Source: Alphaproteobacteria bacterium (GTDB lineage: Bacteria > Pseudomonadota > Alphaproteobacteria > ATCC43930 > CGMCC-115725). From it: 7,041 nucleotides of DNA. Each line of letters begins with the position of its first letter. The stretch's first letter is position 1. Location of the stretch: assembly GCA_030037055.1 (NCBI GenBank), contig JASHRZ010000236.1, positions 1 through 7,041 of the forward strand. Direction: 5' to 3'. Made by a program: the position numbers and the translations under genes. Below, one piece after another: positions 1 through 6,422 of this stretch. A model generated the notes under the pieces. It was not told the origin of the DNA. It saw only the letters and a list, made by a program, of their open reading frames with translations, and did not search any database.

Positions 1-299
1 GTATCAGTGTGGGGTCAAGTTATGGTCGGGACCCAGCTTCCTGTTGTGCGAGGACGAATTCGATTGCCGTTTCGAGGCTAGCGATTTCGCGCGTAGCTAT
101 TCGTTCCGCGGTGATAGGTGAAATCGCGCCAAAAAATAGCCCCCTTTTCGCTTCCAAATCCAGTCGGAGACCGGGAGCAGATTTCGCGGGCTTAGCAGGG
201 GTATTCGGTCGTCTCCGGATCGTGATTGGCACGCACGATCCGGAGGCAGCCGATGAACCTGGTGGCCATACGACGAAGGTTGGAAGCCTTCCCGGCGAG
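1..299. other. Intergenic region after the transporter operon, no convincing gene
   Basis: These 299 bases lie between the window edge and the stop codon of the substrate-binding protein gene. Open frames exist on both strands, but each runs into the 3' end of that gene or has no recognisable protein character. The minus-strand frame ending in TAA at 20-22 has a fairly protein-like tail (residues such as EIASLETAIEFVLAQQ), so a decayed gene end is possible, but I do not recognise it. The region holds a strong hairpin (213-245) and a weaker inverted repeat, GCGATTTC at 81-88 against GAAATCGC at 120-127. The first bases (GGGGTCAAGTT at 11-21) vaguely recall insertion-sequence ends, but this cannot be supported from so short a piece. 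Confidence 0.5.
213..245. repeat. Perfect 12-bp inverted repeat (hairpin) downstream of the operon
   Basis: CTCCGGATCGTG (213-224) pairs perfectly with CACGATCCGGAG (234-245) around a 9-base loop, ATTGGCACG. It starts 55 bases past the stop codon of the last operon gene on the minus strand. A GC-rich stem in that position could block 3' exonucleases or contribute to transcription termination. No run of T follows the stem on either strand, so it is not a canonical intrinsic terminator. It could also be one copy of a dispersed palindromic intergenic element. The pairing is read directly; the function is inferred. Confidence 0.7.
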
Positions 300-1280
300 C
301 TACTTCCCACACTCCTGGCCGGACAGGTCCACGTCACTCACGTTAGTCATCGTGATCATGGAGGCCTGGGTCAGCTCGGTTTTAGGAAACGGCTTTTTCT
401 CGACCGCGTTGATAGCATGCTCCACCGCGAGTTTCGCCATGGTCACCGGCTGGCTGACCACGGTCGCCTGGATCCACCCCTCCTTGATCATGCGTTCAGT
501 CTCGACTTCCATATCCGTGGTCACCACGAGCACTTCGCCGGGCTTCTTGCCGGCGGCCCGCAGCGCCTGGACCGCGCCGATGGCGATGGGGCCGTTGAAG
601 GTGTAGACCGCGGTGACGTGCGGATGCGATTGCAGGAAATCCTGCATCGTATTGAGCGCTTCAGCGGAAGCAGTTGATGTGAATTTCTCGGCGACAACCT
701 TCATCTTCGGGAATTTTGCGAGGTAGTCTTTGAAGCCGTTGACCCGTAGCTTGGTGAGATCAAGACCGCTCGGACCGGACAACATCACCACTTCCCCGTT
801 GCCGCCGAGCTTGTCGACGACATAAGACGCGAGCAGTTCGGTCATGACGTAAGACGGCTCGCCGACGAAGCCCGTCACCTTCTCGCTGTGCGTCGCGATG
901 CCGTCGTTCAAAACTGGAATACCGGCGGCAATCGCCTGTTCGACCGCGGGCACGGTGCCGTCGGAGCTGGCCGGTACGAGGACGATGCCGGCCACCTTGC
1001 GCTGGATCACGTCTTGAATCTGCGAGACTTGGCGATCGAGGTTGCCATATCCGCCAGCGTCGTAAATATTGACTTCGTATCCCGCCTGCTTGCCAGCCTC
1101 CAAATAACCGCAGCTCTTCAGCTTGAAATAGGGATCGCCAGCCGCGGGCAGCATGACCGCAATCTCCTTCCGAGCCTGCCCCGCGGCGGGCACGGTCGTT
1201 ATTGCCGGAAGACCGACACCTGCGAGCACCGCTATTTGTGCCGCTATGCTCGGGCGAACCCAACTGCTTCGAATTCGCAT
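300..1280 (-). CDS. Periplasmic sugar-type ABC transporter substrate-binding protein
   Basis: This is a secreted solute receptor of the ribose/TorT-like type (Peripla_BP_4 fold), 326 residues, which would capture the ligand in the periplasm and deliver it to the permease encoded just before it. Residues 1-36 form an export signal: basic start MRIRSSWVR, a hydrophobic stretch at about 12-30, and a likely cut near A33-A36. The mature part begins KEIAVMLP, the first beta strand of the fold. Further family-like segments are DAGGYGNLDRQ (74-84), GIVLVPAS (98-105), GIPVLNDGI (120-128), VVMLSGPSG (164-172) and VYTFNGPIAIGA (225-236). The ATG at 1280 is preferred over the in-frame GTG at 1295 because GGAGAG sits 7 bases before the ATG. 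It is the last gene of the operon, 69 bases after the permease, whereas many related operons place it first. The ligand cannot be told from sequence; DAGGYGNLDRQ resembles the TorT branch as much as sugar receptors. Confidence 0.9.
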   Translation of the reverse strand: MRIRSSWVRPSIAAQIAVLAGVGLPAITTVPAAGQARKEIAVMLPAAGDPYFKLKSCGYLEAGKQAGYEVNIYDAGGYGNLDRQVSQIQDVIQRKVAGIVLVPASSDGTVPAVEQAIAAGIPVLNDGIATHSEKVTGFVGEPSYVMTELLASYVVDKLGGNGEVVMLSGPSGLDLTKLRVNGFKDYLAKFPKMKVVAEKFTSTASAEALNTMQDFLQSHPHVTAVYTFNGPIAIGAVQALRAAGKKPGEVLVVTTDMEVETERMIKEGWIQATVVSQPVTMAKLAVEHAINAVEKKPFPKTELTQASMITMTNVSDVDLSGQECGK

Positions 1281-1287
1281 CTTGTTA

Positions 1288-1293
1288 CTCTCC
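1288..1293 (-). promoter_or_regulatory. Ribosome binding site deciding the start of the binding-protein gene
   Basis: Read on the minus strand, GGAGAG lies 7 bases upstream of the ATG at 1280. The longer in-frame GTG start at 1295 would place this purine motif inside the coding sequence and leave no comparable site ahead of it. The shorter protein also begins with a normal basic signal-peptide start. Confidence 0.7.
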
Positions 1294-1300
1294 ACATTGC

Positions 1301-1337
1301 GCCTCTATCGAGGCAAGATCGTCCGCAGCCGGCGGAC
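1301..1337 (-). promoter_or_regulatory. Two tandem hairpins in the permease/binding-protein gap
   Basis: The 69-base gap (1281-1349) holds two perfect inverted repeats. GTCCGC (1321-1326) pairs with GCGGAC (1332-1337) around 5 bases, and GCCTC (1301-1305) pairs with GAGGC (1310-1314) around 4 bases. In the mRNA they lie after the permease stop and just before the Shine-Dalgarno of the binding-protein gene. Such structures are known between transporter cistrons, where they protect or process mRNA so that receptor and membrane subunits are made in different amounts. That role is inferred here. Both stems are short and lack a T-tract, so full termination is unlikely. Confidence 0.45.
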
Positions 1338-1349
1338 GCGGCTCTCCCT

Positions 1350-2345
1350 TTACAGTCGGCGCCGGCGCCACGAATTCACCCAAACAGACAGGATGATGAT
1401 GGCGCCGACGATGACCCGTTGCACAAAGGTATCGATAGCCAAGAGGTTCAAACCGTTGACCAAGAACGCGACGACCAATACACCGAGCACGGTACGCAGC
1501 ACGCCCCCTTGGCCGCCGAAAACGCTGGTCCCGCCGATGATCACCGCGCCGATCGACTGTAGCAGAATGTCGCCGGCGCCCAGCAGCGGCTGGCCCGAGA
1601 TTACGCGGCCGCTCATCATGAAGCCCGCGATTGACGCGCACCCGCCGCTGACGAGATAGATGATGACCTTAACCCGCCCGACATCGATGCCCGACATCAC
1701 CGCGACGGTCTCGCTGCCGCCTATGGCATAGACGTGACGGCCAAAGGGCGTTCGGGTGAGGGTGATATGGGCCATGGCAATTAGCAGGACGGCGATGAGG
1801 ACGGGGACAGGGATCGGACCGATAAATCCGCCGCCGAACCAGAAGAAGTAATCGACGTCGGGCTGCGGCAGTCCGAAGATTGAGGAGCCGCCCGAATAGA
1901 TCATCGCTGCCCCCGCCGCGATATAGAGCATGCCGAGGGTGACGATGAAGGGCTGAATGGAGGCGCGCCCGATCAACCATCCGTTGGCAAGCCCGACAAC
2001 GAAGCCCGCGGCGAGGCCGGCAACGGCCCCGAACAACAAGCCGTGCTGCATGAGCACGCCGGCAGTAACGACGCTCACCAGGCTGACGATTGATCCTTGG
2101 GAGAGATCGAGCCCGCCCATCAGCAGCGCGAAGGTCTGGCCAGTGGCGAGGGTGAGCAGCGGCGCGCTCTGCACCAAGACGTTGGTGAAGTTGCTGCGCG
2201 TCAGGAAATTGGGGCTTAGAAGCGAAAACGCTGCGAACAGGATGCCGAGAGCGACGCTAGGCCCCACTGTCGCTGGATCGATCCTTGCAAATGCGACGCC
2301 CACTCGTCGGCCGATTTCTGTCGATCCGGCAGAGAGTCCGGTCAT
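1350..2345 (-). CDS. Sugar-type ABC transporter permease (RbsC-like, BPD_transp_2)
   Basis: This is the inner-membrane channel subunit, 331 residues, the usual length for RbsC-like permeases, expected to work as a dimer with the adjacent ATPase. Several hydrophobic helices are visible, at about 28-45, 62-78, 86-101, 104-122, 132-150, 176-195, 226-245, 258-275 and 284-303. Family hallmarks are GGLDLSQGS (77-85), TLGML (136-140), TPFGRHVYAIGGSE (199-212), followed by the cytoplasmic coupling region, and GGTSVFGGQGG (271-281). The ATG at 2345 overlaps the ATPase stop as ATGA, which indicates translational coupling. The same frame stays open for 134 codons further upstream, but that part lies inside the ATPase gene and has no permease character, so it was left out. 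The substrate is unknown. Confidence 0.93.
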   Translation of the reverse strand: MTGLSAGSTEIGRRVGVAFARIDPATVGPSVALGILFAAFSLLSPNFLTRSNFTNVLVQSAPLLTLATGQTFALLMGGLDLSQGSIVSLVSVVTAGVLMQHGLLFGAVAGLAAGFVVGLANGWLIGRASIQPFIVTLGMLYIAAGAAMIYSGGSSIFGLPQPDVDYFFWFGGGFIGPIPVPVLIAVLLIAMAHITLTRTPFGRHVYAIGGSETVAVMSGIDVGRVKVIIYLVSGGCASIAGFMMSGRVISGQPLLGAGDILLQSIGAVIIGGTSVFGGQGGVLRTVLGVLVVAFLVNGLNLLAIDTFVQRVIVGAIIILSVWVNSWRRRRL

Positions 2346-3880
2346 GTCGCGTGCCCATGCGTAATGGCATCGACGAGACGCGCCGGCGCGAGATTGTCGT
2401 TGATGAATGCACCAACGATCCGTCCCTGGCGCAGCGCCAGGATGCGATCGCCGATCTCGAGGACCTCCTCGAGATCTGACGACACCACTAGCACGCCCTT
2501 GCCTGCGGCGGCGATCTCGCGGATAAGTCGATAGATCTCCTGCTTGGCGCCGACATCCACGCCCTGCGTCGGCTCGTCGAGTAGGAAGATATCGGCCTGC
2601 GTGGACAGCCATTTCGCCAGAACCAGCTTTTGCTGGTTGCCACCGGACAGCAATCCAGCTCGCAGGAAGGGGCTCGGCGTCTTGATCGCGAGATTTCGGA
2701 TCATTCGGCTGGCGTGTTGCTGCTCTTCGCGGAGCCTGAGGAAGCATCGGCGCACGAAGCGCCCGAGCGAGGCGAGCGTGATGTTTTGGAACACCGGCAT
2801 GACCACGGCCACGCCTTGGCCGCGGCGGTCCTCGGGAAGGAGCGCTATGCCGTTGCGTATGGCGTCGCGAGGGCTAGTGAATGCTACCGAACGGCCGCCG
2901 ACGCGGATCTCGCCCGTACCGGCGGCACGGGCGCCGAAGATGGTCTCCAACAGCTCGGTCCGGCCGGCACCCACGAGGCCCGTGAGCACGAGAATCTCGC
3001 CGCGGCGCAGCGTGAAGGAAATGTCGTCGAATTCGTTGAGGCGTCCGAGCCGGCGCAGCTCGAGCAAAACCTCGCCAATCACGCGTCCCGCCTTGCCTGT
3101 TCCTTTGACCGAGGCGCGCTCATCACCGGTGATGAGCGCCACGACCTTGCGGCGATCGAGCCGGTCGACGGGATAGGTGCCGACCGATCGGCCATCGCGG
3201 AGAATGGTCACCCGGCTCACCAGTGAGGCGATTTCCTCCAGGCGGTGACTGACATAGACGATACCGACGCCGGACTGGGCCAGCCTTCGGATGAGGGCGA
3301 ACAGTCGTTCGGCTTCGCCCTGGCTGAGTGACGCGGTAGGCTCGTCGAGGATGAGCAGCTTCGCCTCGATATCAAGCGCCTTGGCAATTTCGACGAGCTG
3401 GCGCTGCCCGACGCTGAGGCTCGATATCCTTGCGTCGCTTGCGATCTCGATGCCGAGGCGGTCCAGAAGCCGACGCGCCTCCGCCCGCGTGCGCCGCCAG
3501 TCCACCAGCCCGAGGGGGGTGAGAAGCTCGCGGCCAAGGAAGAGGTTCTCGGCAACGGAGAGATTCGGCACCAGGGCAGGTTCCTGATAAATGACGCTAA
3601 CGCCCAGGCCCCTCGCCGTTTCGGTATCACGCAGCTCCACCGGCCGTCCGTCGATGCGGATCTCGCCGGCATCCGCTTGATATAAGCCGGCGACGATCTT
3701 GATCAGCGTGCTTTTGCCGGCGCCATTGGCACCGAGCAGAGCGTGCACCTCGCCGCGCCTAAGGTCGAAATCCACATCGTCCAAAGCCACGACGCCCGGA
3801 AACACCTTGCGTAACCCTCGAACGGCAAGAACCGGCGTACCCGTGTCAGCGTCTGGGCGCTTCTCGGGCGTGCTAGTCAT
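2342..3880 (-). CDS. Sugar ABC transporter ATP-binding protein (RbsA/MglA-like, two ATPase domains)
   Basis: This is the energising subunit on the cytoplasmic side of the membrane, 512 residues, with the two fused nucleotide-binding domains typical of carbohydrate-uptake-2 transporters. Domain 1 has Walker A GANGAGKST (50-58), Q-loop Q99 in YQEP, signature LSVGQRQ (155-161), Walker B LLILDEPT (175-182) and H-loop H212. Domain 2 has the degenerate P-loop GLVGAGRTE (301-309, Arg in place of the Lys), the RbsA-type LLPEDRRGQG (347-356), signature LSGGNQQK (411-418), Walker B FLLDEPTQGVDVGAK (432-446) and SSDLEE (467-472) where the H-loop His would be. This asymmetry, with domain 1 catalytic and domain 2 degenerate, is normal for the family. 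The start overlaps the regulator stop (ATGA, 3877-3880) and the end overlaps the permease start, so all three are probably one coupled transcript. Confidence 0.96.
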   Translation of the reverse strand: MTSTPEKRPDADTGTPVLAVRGLRKVFPGVVALDDVDFDLRRGEVHALLGANGAGKSTLIKIVAGLYQADAGEIRIDGRPVELRDTETARGLGVSVIYQEPALVPNLSVAENLFLGRELLTPLGLVDWRRTRAEARRLLDRLGIEIASDARISSLSVGQRQLVEIAKALDIEAKLLILDEPTASLSQGEAERLFALIRRLAQSGVGIVYVSHRLEEIASLVSRVTILRDGRSVGTYPVDRLDRRKVVALITGDERASVKGTGKAGRVIGEVLLELRRLGRLNEFDDISFTLRRGEILVLTGLVGAGRTELLETIFGARAAGTGEIRVGGRSVAFTSPRDAIRNGIALLPEDRRGQGVAVVMPVFQNITLASLGRFVRRCFLRLREEQQHASRMIRNLAIKTPSPFLRAGLLSGGNQQKLVLAKWLSTQADIFLLDEPTQGVDVGAKQEIYRLIREIAAAGKGVLVVSSDLEEVLEIGDRILALRQGRIVGAFINDNLAPARLVDAITHGHAT

Positions 3881-4611
3881 TGCGATCCGTCCGCTGCGCG
3901 ACCTCGGCCTCGGCGAAAGATCGCAGCGGAGGCGCCGATCGTCGGCCCATTCGCCTTGTCGGACCGCACCAGCTGGAGGAACGAATAGGCCGTGGCGCGC
4001 GAGACCCCCAGCGCGGCGGCCACTTGCCCCATGGCGCGCTTCACATTGAAGATTCCGCGGGCGTCGAGCGCGCGGGTGATCTCAAGCCGGTCGCTTCGCG
4101 ACAAGCTGTCGGGAGATCGACCGCCGACCTCGTCGCGCAAGGCTACATCGATCACGTCGCGGATATCGTGCGTGAATGTTGTCGGCTGGGGTGGGGCGTC
4201 ACCGACGAGCACGTTCAGGATCTCGGAGGCGCGCCGAAGCTCCGTGACGTCGAGATTGATGCACAGCGCGCCGAAGACCCTCTGGTTACCGTCGCGAAGC
4301 ACGATGGTGGAGGAATTGATGACCCGCCCATTGGGTGCCTTGGTCAAATAATTCAGGCGGTGGCGTGCGGCGCTGCCTTCAGCCAGGATGGAAAGGCCGA
4401 TCTCGGACATCGCGCTTCCCACGCGCCGCTCAGTGACCTTGCCGGCGACCGCGACGACGGACCGGTCCGGTATCCGGTAGTCGTGCAGGACGATCTCGCA
4501 ATGTAGACCGACCGACTGCGCCAGCGGTCCGATGATGTCGGCGATGACCCGCAGCCGCTGGTCGGCGTCGCGATCCGGCGCTCGGCGCGTCAGCTTGCCA
4601 TGCTGTGCCAT
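3877..4611 (-). CDS. YheO-like PAS-domain transcriptional regulator with C-terminal HTH
   Basis: This is a probable DNA-binding regulator of 244 residues. The N-terminal half (about 18-127) resembles the PAS_6/YheO ligand-sensing domain: RVIADIIGPLAQSVG (21-35), CEIVLHDYR (38-46), the NSSTIVLRDGN strand (99-109) and the FGALCINLDVTEL segment (113-125). The C-terminal part (about 168-216) matches the HTH_22 type, with DRLEITRALDARGIF (174-188) leading into a helix-turn-helix around GQVAAALGVSRATAYSFL (195-212). The ATG at 4611 is chosen because AGAGG lies 8 bases upstream and the PAS domain starts soon after. The frame stays open for 257 more codons antisense to the hydrolase gene, which I regard as spurious. 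As first gene of the transporter operon it is likely self-regulating; the effector is unknown but may be the transported compound. The C-terminal tail RRGRGR is basic. Confidence 0.88.
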   Translation of the reverse strand: MAQHGKLTRRAPDRDADQRLRVIADIIGPLAQSVGLHCEIVLHDYRIPDRSVVAVAGKVTERRVGSAMSEIGLSILAEGSAARHRLNYLTKAPNGRVINSSTIVLRDGNQRVFGALCINLDVTELRRASEILNVLVGDAPPQPTTFTHDIRDVIDVALRDEVGGRSPDSLSRSDRLEITRALDARGIFNVKRAMGQVAAALGVSRATAYSFLQLVRSDKANGPTIGASAAIFRRGRGRAADGSQ

Positions 4612-4734
4612 GCTCGACACCTCTGGGTGCTGCGCATTCGATTCTGGACAATTTATCCACGAGATTGACAAAACGTCCAGATCTGAATCACAGTGTCCGC
4701 TGGAGACTGGAAACCGTAGAGTGGTATACGAAAC
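4612..4734. promoter_or_regulatory. Divergent promoter region between regulator operon and hydrolase
   Basis: This 123-base gap must carry the promoters for both the minus-strand operon and the plus-strand hydrolase. It holds the inverted repeat TCTGGAC (4643-4649) / GTCCAGA (4675-4681) with a 25-base spacer, and two more CTGG-containing copies at 4700-4710. A perfect -35-like TTGACA lies at 4665-4670 on the plus strand inside the repeat, but I see no convincing -10 at 16-18 bases from it. The palindrome GTATAC is at 4724-4729. The repeat is a plausible operator for the adjacent PAS regulator, which could then control both directions. Promoter positions are not resolved. Confidence 0.5.
4620..4624 (-). 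promoter_or_regulatory. Ribosome binding site deciding the regulator start
   Basis: On the minus strand AGAGG lies 8 bases before the ATG at 4611. This supports the 244-residue regulator over the much longer open frame that continues upstream through the divergent hydrolase gene. Confidence 0.6.
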
Positions 4735-5547
4735 ATGGCGATTTTCGAATCCGGCCGCGGTGCGCTGCACTACGAGGTCCTTGGCGCGGGCCCGCCAATC
4801 GTGCTGCTCCACGGTTTCACCAATTACGGGCTTTCCTGGGCTCCGCAGCTGCCCGCCCTGGTCCCTATCGGCTATCGCGTCATCTTGCCTGACTTGCGTG
4901 GGCATGGCGCATCGCAACCTGCCGCAGCGGTCTGTACGGTCGAAGATATTGCTTGGGATGTGTCGGCCCTCCTCGAACACCTCGATGGCGGACCGGCCAT
5001 TCTCTGCGGCCTGTCCTTGGGCGGAATGGTCGCGCAGCAGATGGCGATCGATAGGCCCGACCTCGTCCGGGGTATGATAGTGGCGAACAGTAGGGCGTCC
5101 TTTATCGGCCCCGAACTGGCAGCGGCGGTCAATGGCTGGATCGCGCTGCTCGAGCAGGACGATGGTCCGGTCAAGCGATTGCGCGCGACCTGGTCCGACC
5201 TCGTCAATGAATCCTTCCGAGCGAGCGCGGCGGGTCGCGCCGCCTTTGATGCGTGGTCGCAGGTCCTGGCGCGCCTGCGAGGATCGTCCCTGTGCTGGAT
5301 CGCCCGGGGGATGACGCGCTTCGACCGCCGCGGACACCTTGCCTCGCTTCGCATTCCCGCCCTGGTGATCAGCGGGGAGCACGATCGACTATTCAACCCG
5401 GAACAGGCGCGCGAGATCGCGGACGAGATTGCCGGCTCGACCTACGCGATGATCCGCGGGGCCTGTCATCTTTCGAGCTTGGACAGCGCTGATCGCTTCA
5501 ACCGCCTGCTCCTTGATTTTCTGGCGGCACATTTCCCGGTACCGTAG
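4735..5547 (+). CDS. Alpha/beta hydrolase (enol-lactonase/esterase-like)
   Basis: This is a cytoplasmic alpha/beta-fold hydrolase of 270 residues, a normal length, with no signal peptide. It shows the oxyanion-region motif HGF (26-28), PDLRGHGAS (52-60), the nucleophile elbow GLSLGG with Ser94 (92-97), the acid Asp217 in GEHDRL (214-219) and the catalytic His245 in ACHLSS (243-248). A cap region lies at about 120-200. The overall layout resembles 3-oxoadipate enol-lactonase (PcaD) and related ester or lactone hydrolases, but the substrate cannot be assigned. An in-frame TAG at 4717-4719 makes 4735 the first available ATG; the upstream AGAGTGG is a weak ribosome site with a 10-base spacing. 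It is divergent from the transporter operon, suggesting that it processes an imported ester or lactone. No other pathway gene is present to confirm this. Confidence 0.9.
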   Translation: MAIFESGRGALHYEVLGAGPPIVLLHGFTNYGLSWAPQLPALVPIGYRVILPDLRGHGASQPAAAVCTVEDIAWDVSALLEHLDGGPAILCGLSLGGMVAQQMAIDRPDLVRGMIVANSRASFIGPELAAAVNGWIALLEQDDGPVKRLRATWSDLVNESFRASAAGRAAFDAWSQVLARLRGSSLCWIARGMTRFDRRGHLASLRIPALVISGEHDRLFNPEQAREIADEIAGSTYAMIRGACHLSSLDSADRFNRLLLDFLAAHFPVP

Positions 5548-5552
5548 GTCCA

Positions 5553-5566
5553 TTGATGGAATTCAA
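5553..5566. promoter_or_regulatory. FNR/FixK-type binding site
   Basis: TTGATGGAATTCAA is a perfect TTGA-N6-TCAA dyad, the core recognised by FNR and FixK-type regulators; it differs by one base from the E. coli FNR consensus TTGAT-N4-ATCAA. It sits in the 84-base gap after the hydrolase stop, ending 65 bases before the Crp/Fnr-family gene. That gene product may bind it (autoregulation), or another FixK/FNR protein of the cell may. No clear -10 element was found at a standard class II distance, so activation and repression cannot be told apart. Confidence 0.65.
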
Positions 5567-5631
5567 TTGCAACGGCCGCGCGCACACCCGAGGGACGATC
5601 CTTTTGTGAAAATGGACAAGGGAAGTTTGCG

Positions 5632-6366
5632 ATGATAGAGATGAGTTGCGATGATTGCGTGCTCCGACGCAAGGGAATGTTCCGCCCTCTGACGCAAGAC
5701 GAGCTCAAATTCGTAGCGCGGATGAGGCGTAGACAAATCACCGTCGGTCAAGGGAAGATCATCGCAAACGCCGGAGCTTCCAATGGGGAGCTCTACACGA
5801 TAGTCGAAGGGTGGGCAGCTCGATATCGGCTGATGGCGGATAATACTCGTCACATGGTGGATGTCCTTCTGCCAGGCGATCTTGCGGGCCTGCAGGCGAA
5901 TTTGACGGGCAGGACGAACAGCATCATTGTCTCGCTGACGCCGATCCGACTCTGCGTGCTCGAAGGAAAGCTGCTGCCTCAGCTGATGAGGGAGCTGCCC
6001 GACCTCTGCATGGCACTGATGGGGCTGTGCGCCGAGGGCCAGCAGCGAAGCGATACGCATTCGGCGTTGCTTGCGACCGCCGGAGCTGCTCAGCGGCTGG
6101 CATTTCTCTTCCTGCAGATCTTCGAACGATTGAAGGTACGAGGCTTGGCCTATGACACGATGTGTCCTTTCCCATTGCGCCGCGCCCAACTAGCCGACGC
6201 CGCCGGATTGTCGGAAGTCCACGTCAGCCGCACGCTCGCGGAGTTCAGACGCGACGGATTGATCCATCTCGCCGACAACATACTGATGATTCGGGACCGT
6301 CAAGGACTGGCCAAGATCGCGGCGGAGCCGATGCCGGTGTGTTCAGGAAATCAGGCATTGCTCTAA
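5632..6366 (+). CDS. Crp/Fnr-family transcriptional regulator with FNR-like cysteines
   Basis: This is a 244-residue regulator with a cyclic-nucleotide-type beta-barrel (about 20-115), a dimer helix (about 118-170) and a C-terminal winged HTH (about 175-225). The HTH contains RRAQLADAAGLSEVHVSRTL (183-202). Seven cysteines are present: C6, C9, C108, C126, C133, C178 and C237. C6, C9 and C108 match E. coli FNR C20, C23 and C122 with a constant offset of 14, and the following segment aligns without gaps (LTQDEL 20-25 against FNR LNEHEL). The position of FNR C29 is Gly15. The product may therefore sense oxygen, nitric oxide or redox state through a cluster or thiols; this is inference, since many alphaproteobacterial relatives share the CxxC and are uncharacterised. 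The start is supported by AAGGGA (5618-5623), 8 bases upstream; M4 is a less likely alternative. Confidence 0.92.
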   Translation: MIEMSCDDCVLRRKGMFRPLTQDELKFVARMRRRQITVGQGKIIANAGASNGELYTIVEGWAARYRLMADNTRHMVDVLLPGDLAGLQANLTGRTNSIIVSLTPIRLCVLEGKLLPQLMRELPDLCMALMGLCAEGQQRSDTHSALLATAGAAQRLAFLFLQIFERLKVRGLAYDTMCPFPLRRAQLADAAGLSEVHVSRTLAEFRRDGLIHLADNILMIRDRQGLAKIAAEPMPVCSGNQALL

Positions 6367-6422
6367 GGGCGTCTGCACCACCCGACAACACCGTTCCTCG
6401 TTGATCGTGCCGGCTCCATCAC

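Noticed and set aside
1..35. Possible insertion-sequence end (GGGGTCAAGTT near the left edge)
   Set aside because: There is only a vague resemblance to known element ends; no transposase, target duplication or matching inverted repeat is visible in the window.
20..337. Minus-strand open frame of 105 codons
   Set aside because: It overlaps the 3' end of the binding-protein gene out of frame and has no good ribosome site; only its last part looks protein-like, which is too little to call a gene or pseudogene.
9..677. Plus-strand open frame of 222 codons at the left edge
   Set aside because: Most of it is antisense to the well-supported substrate-binding protein gene, and its translation is rich in Arg, Gly and His without domain character, as expected for a shadow frame in GC-rich DNA.
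2346..2747. N-terminal extension of the permease frame
   Set aside because: It lies inside the ATPase gene in another frame, has no membrane or permease character, and the ATGA-coupled start at 2345 gives the normal family length.
4665..4693. Standard sigma-70 promoter from TTGACA at 4665-4670
   Set aside because: No acceptable -10 hexamer is present at 16-18 bases, so TTGACA alone is not enough to call a promoter.
4612..5382. N-terminal extension of the regulator frame through the hydrolase gene
   Set aside because: It is antisense to a complete hydrolase with intact catalytic residues, and a good ribosome site supports the start at 4611.
5563..6189. Minus-strand open frame of 208 codons opposite the Crp/Fnr gene
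   Set aside because: It is fully antisense to a confident regulator gene and shows no recognisable motif.
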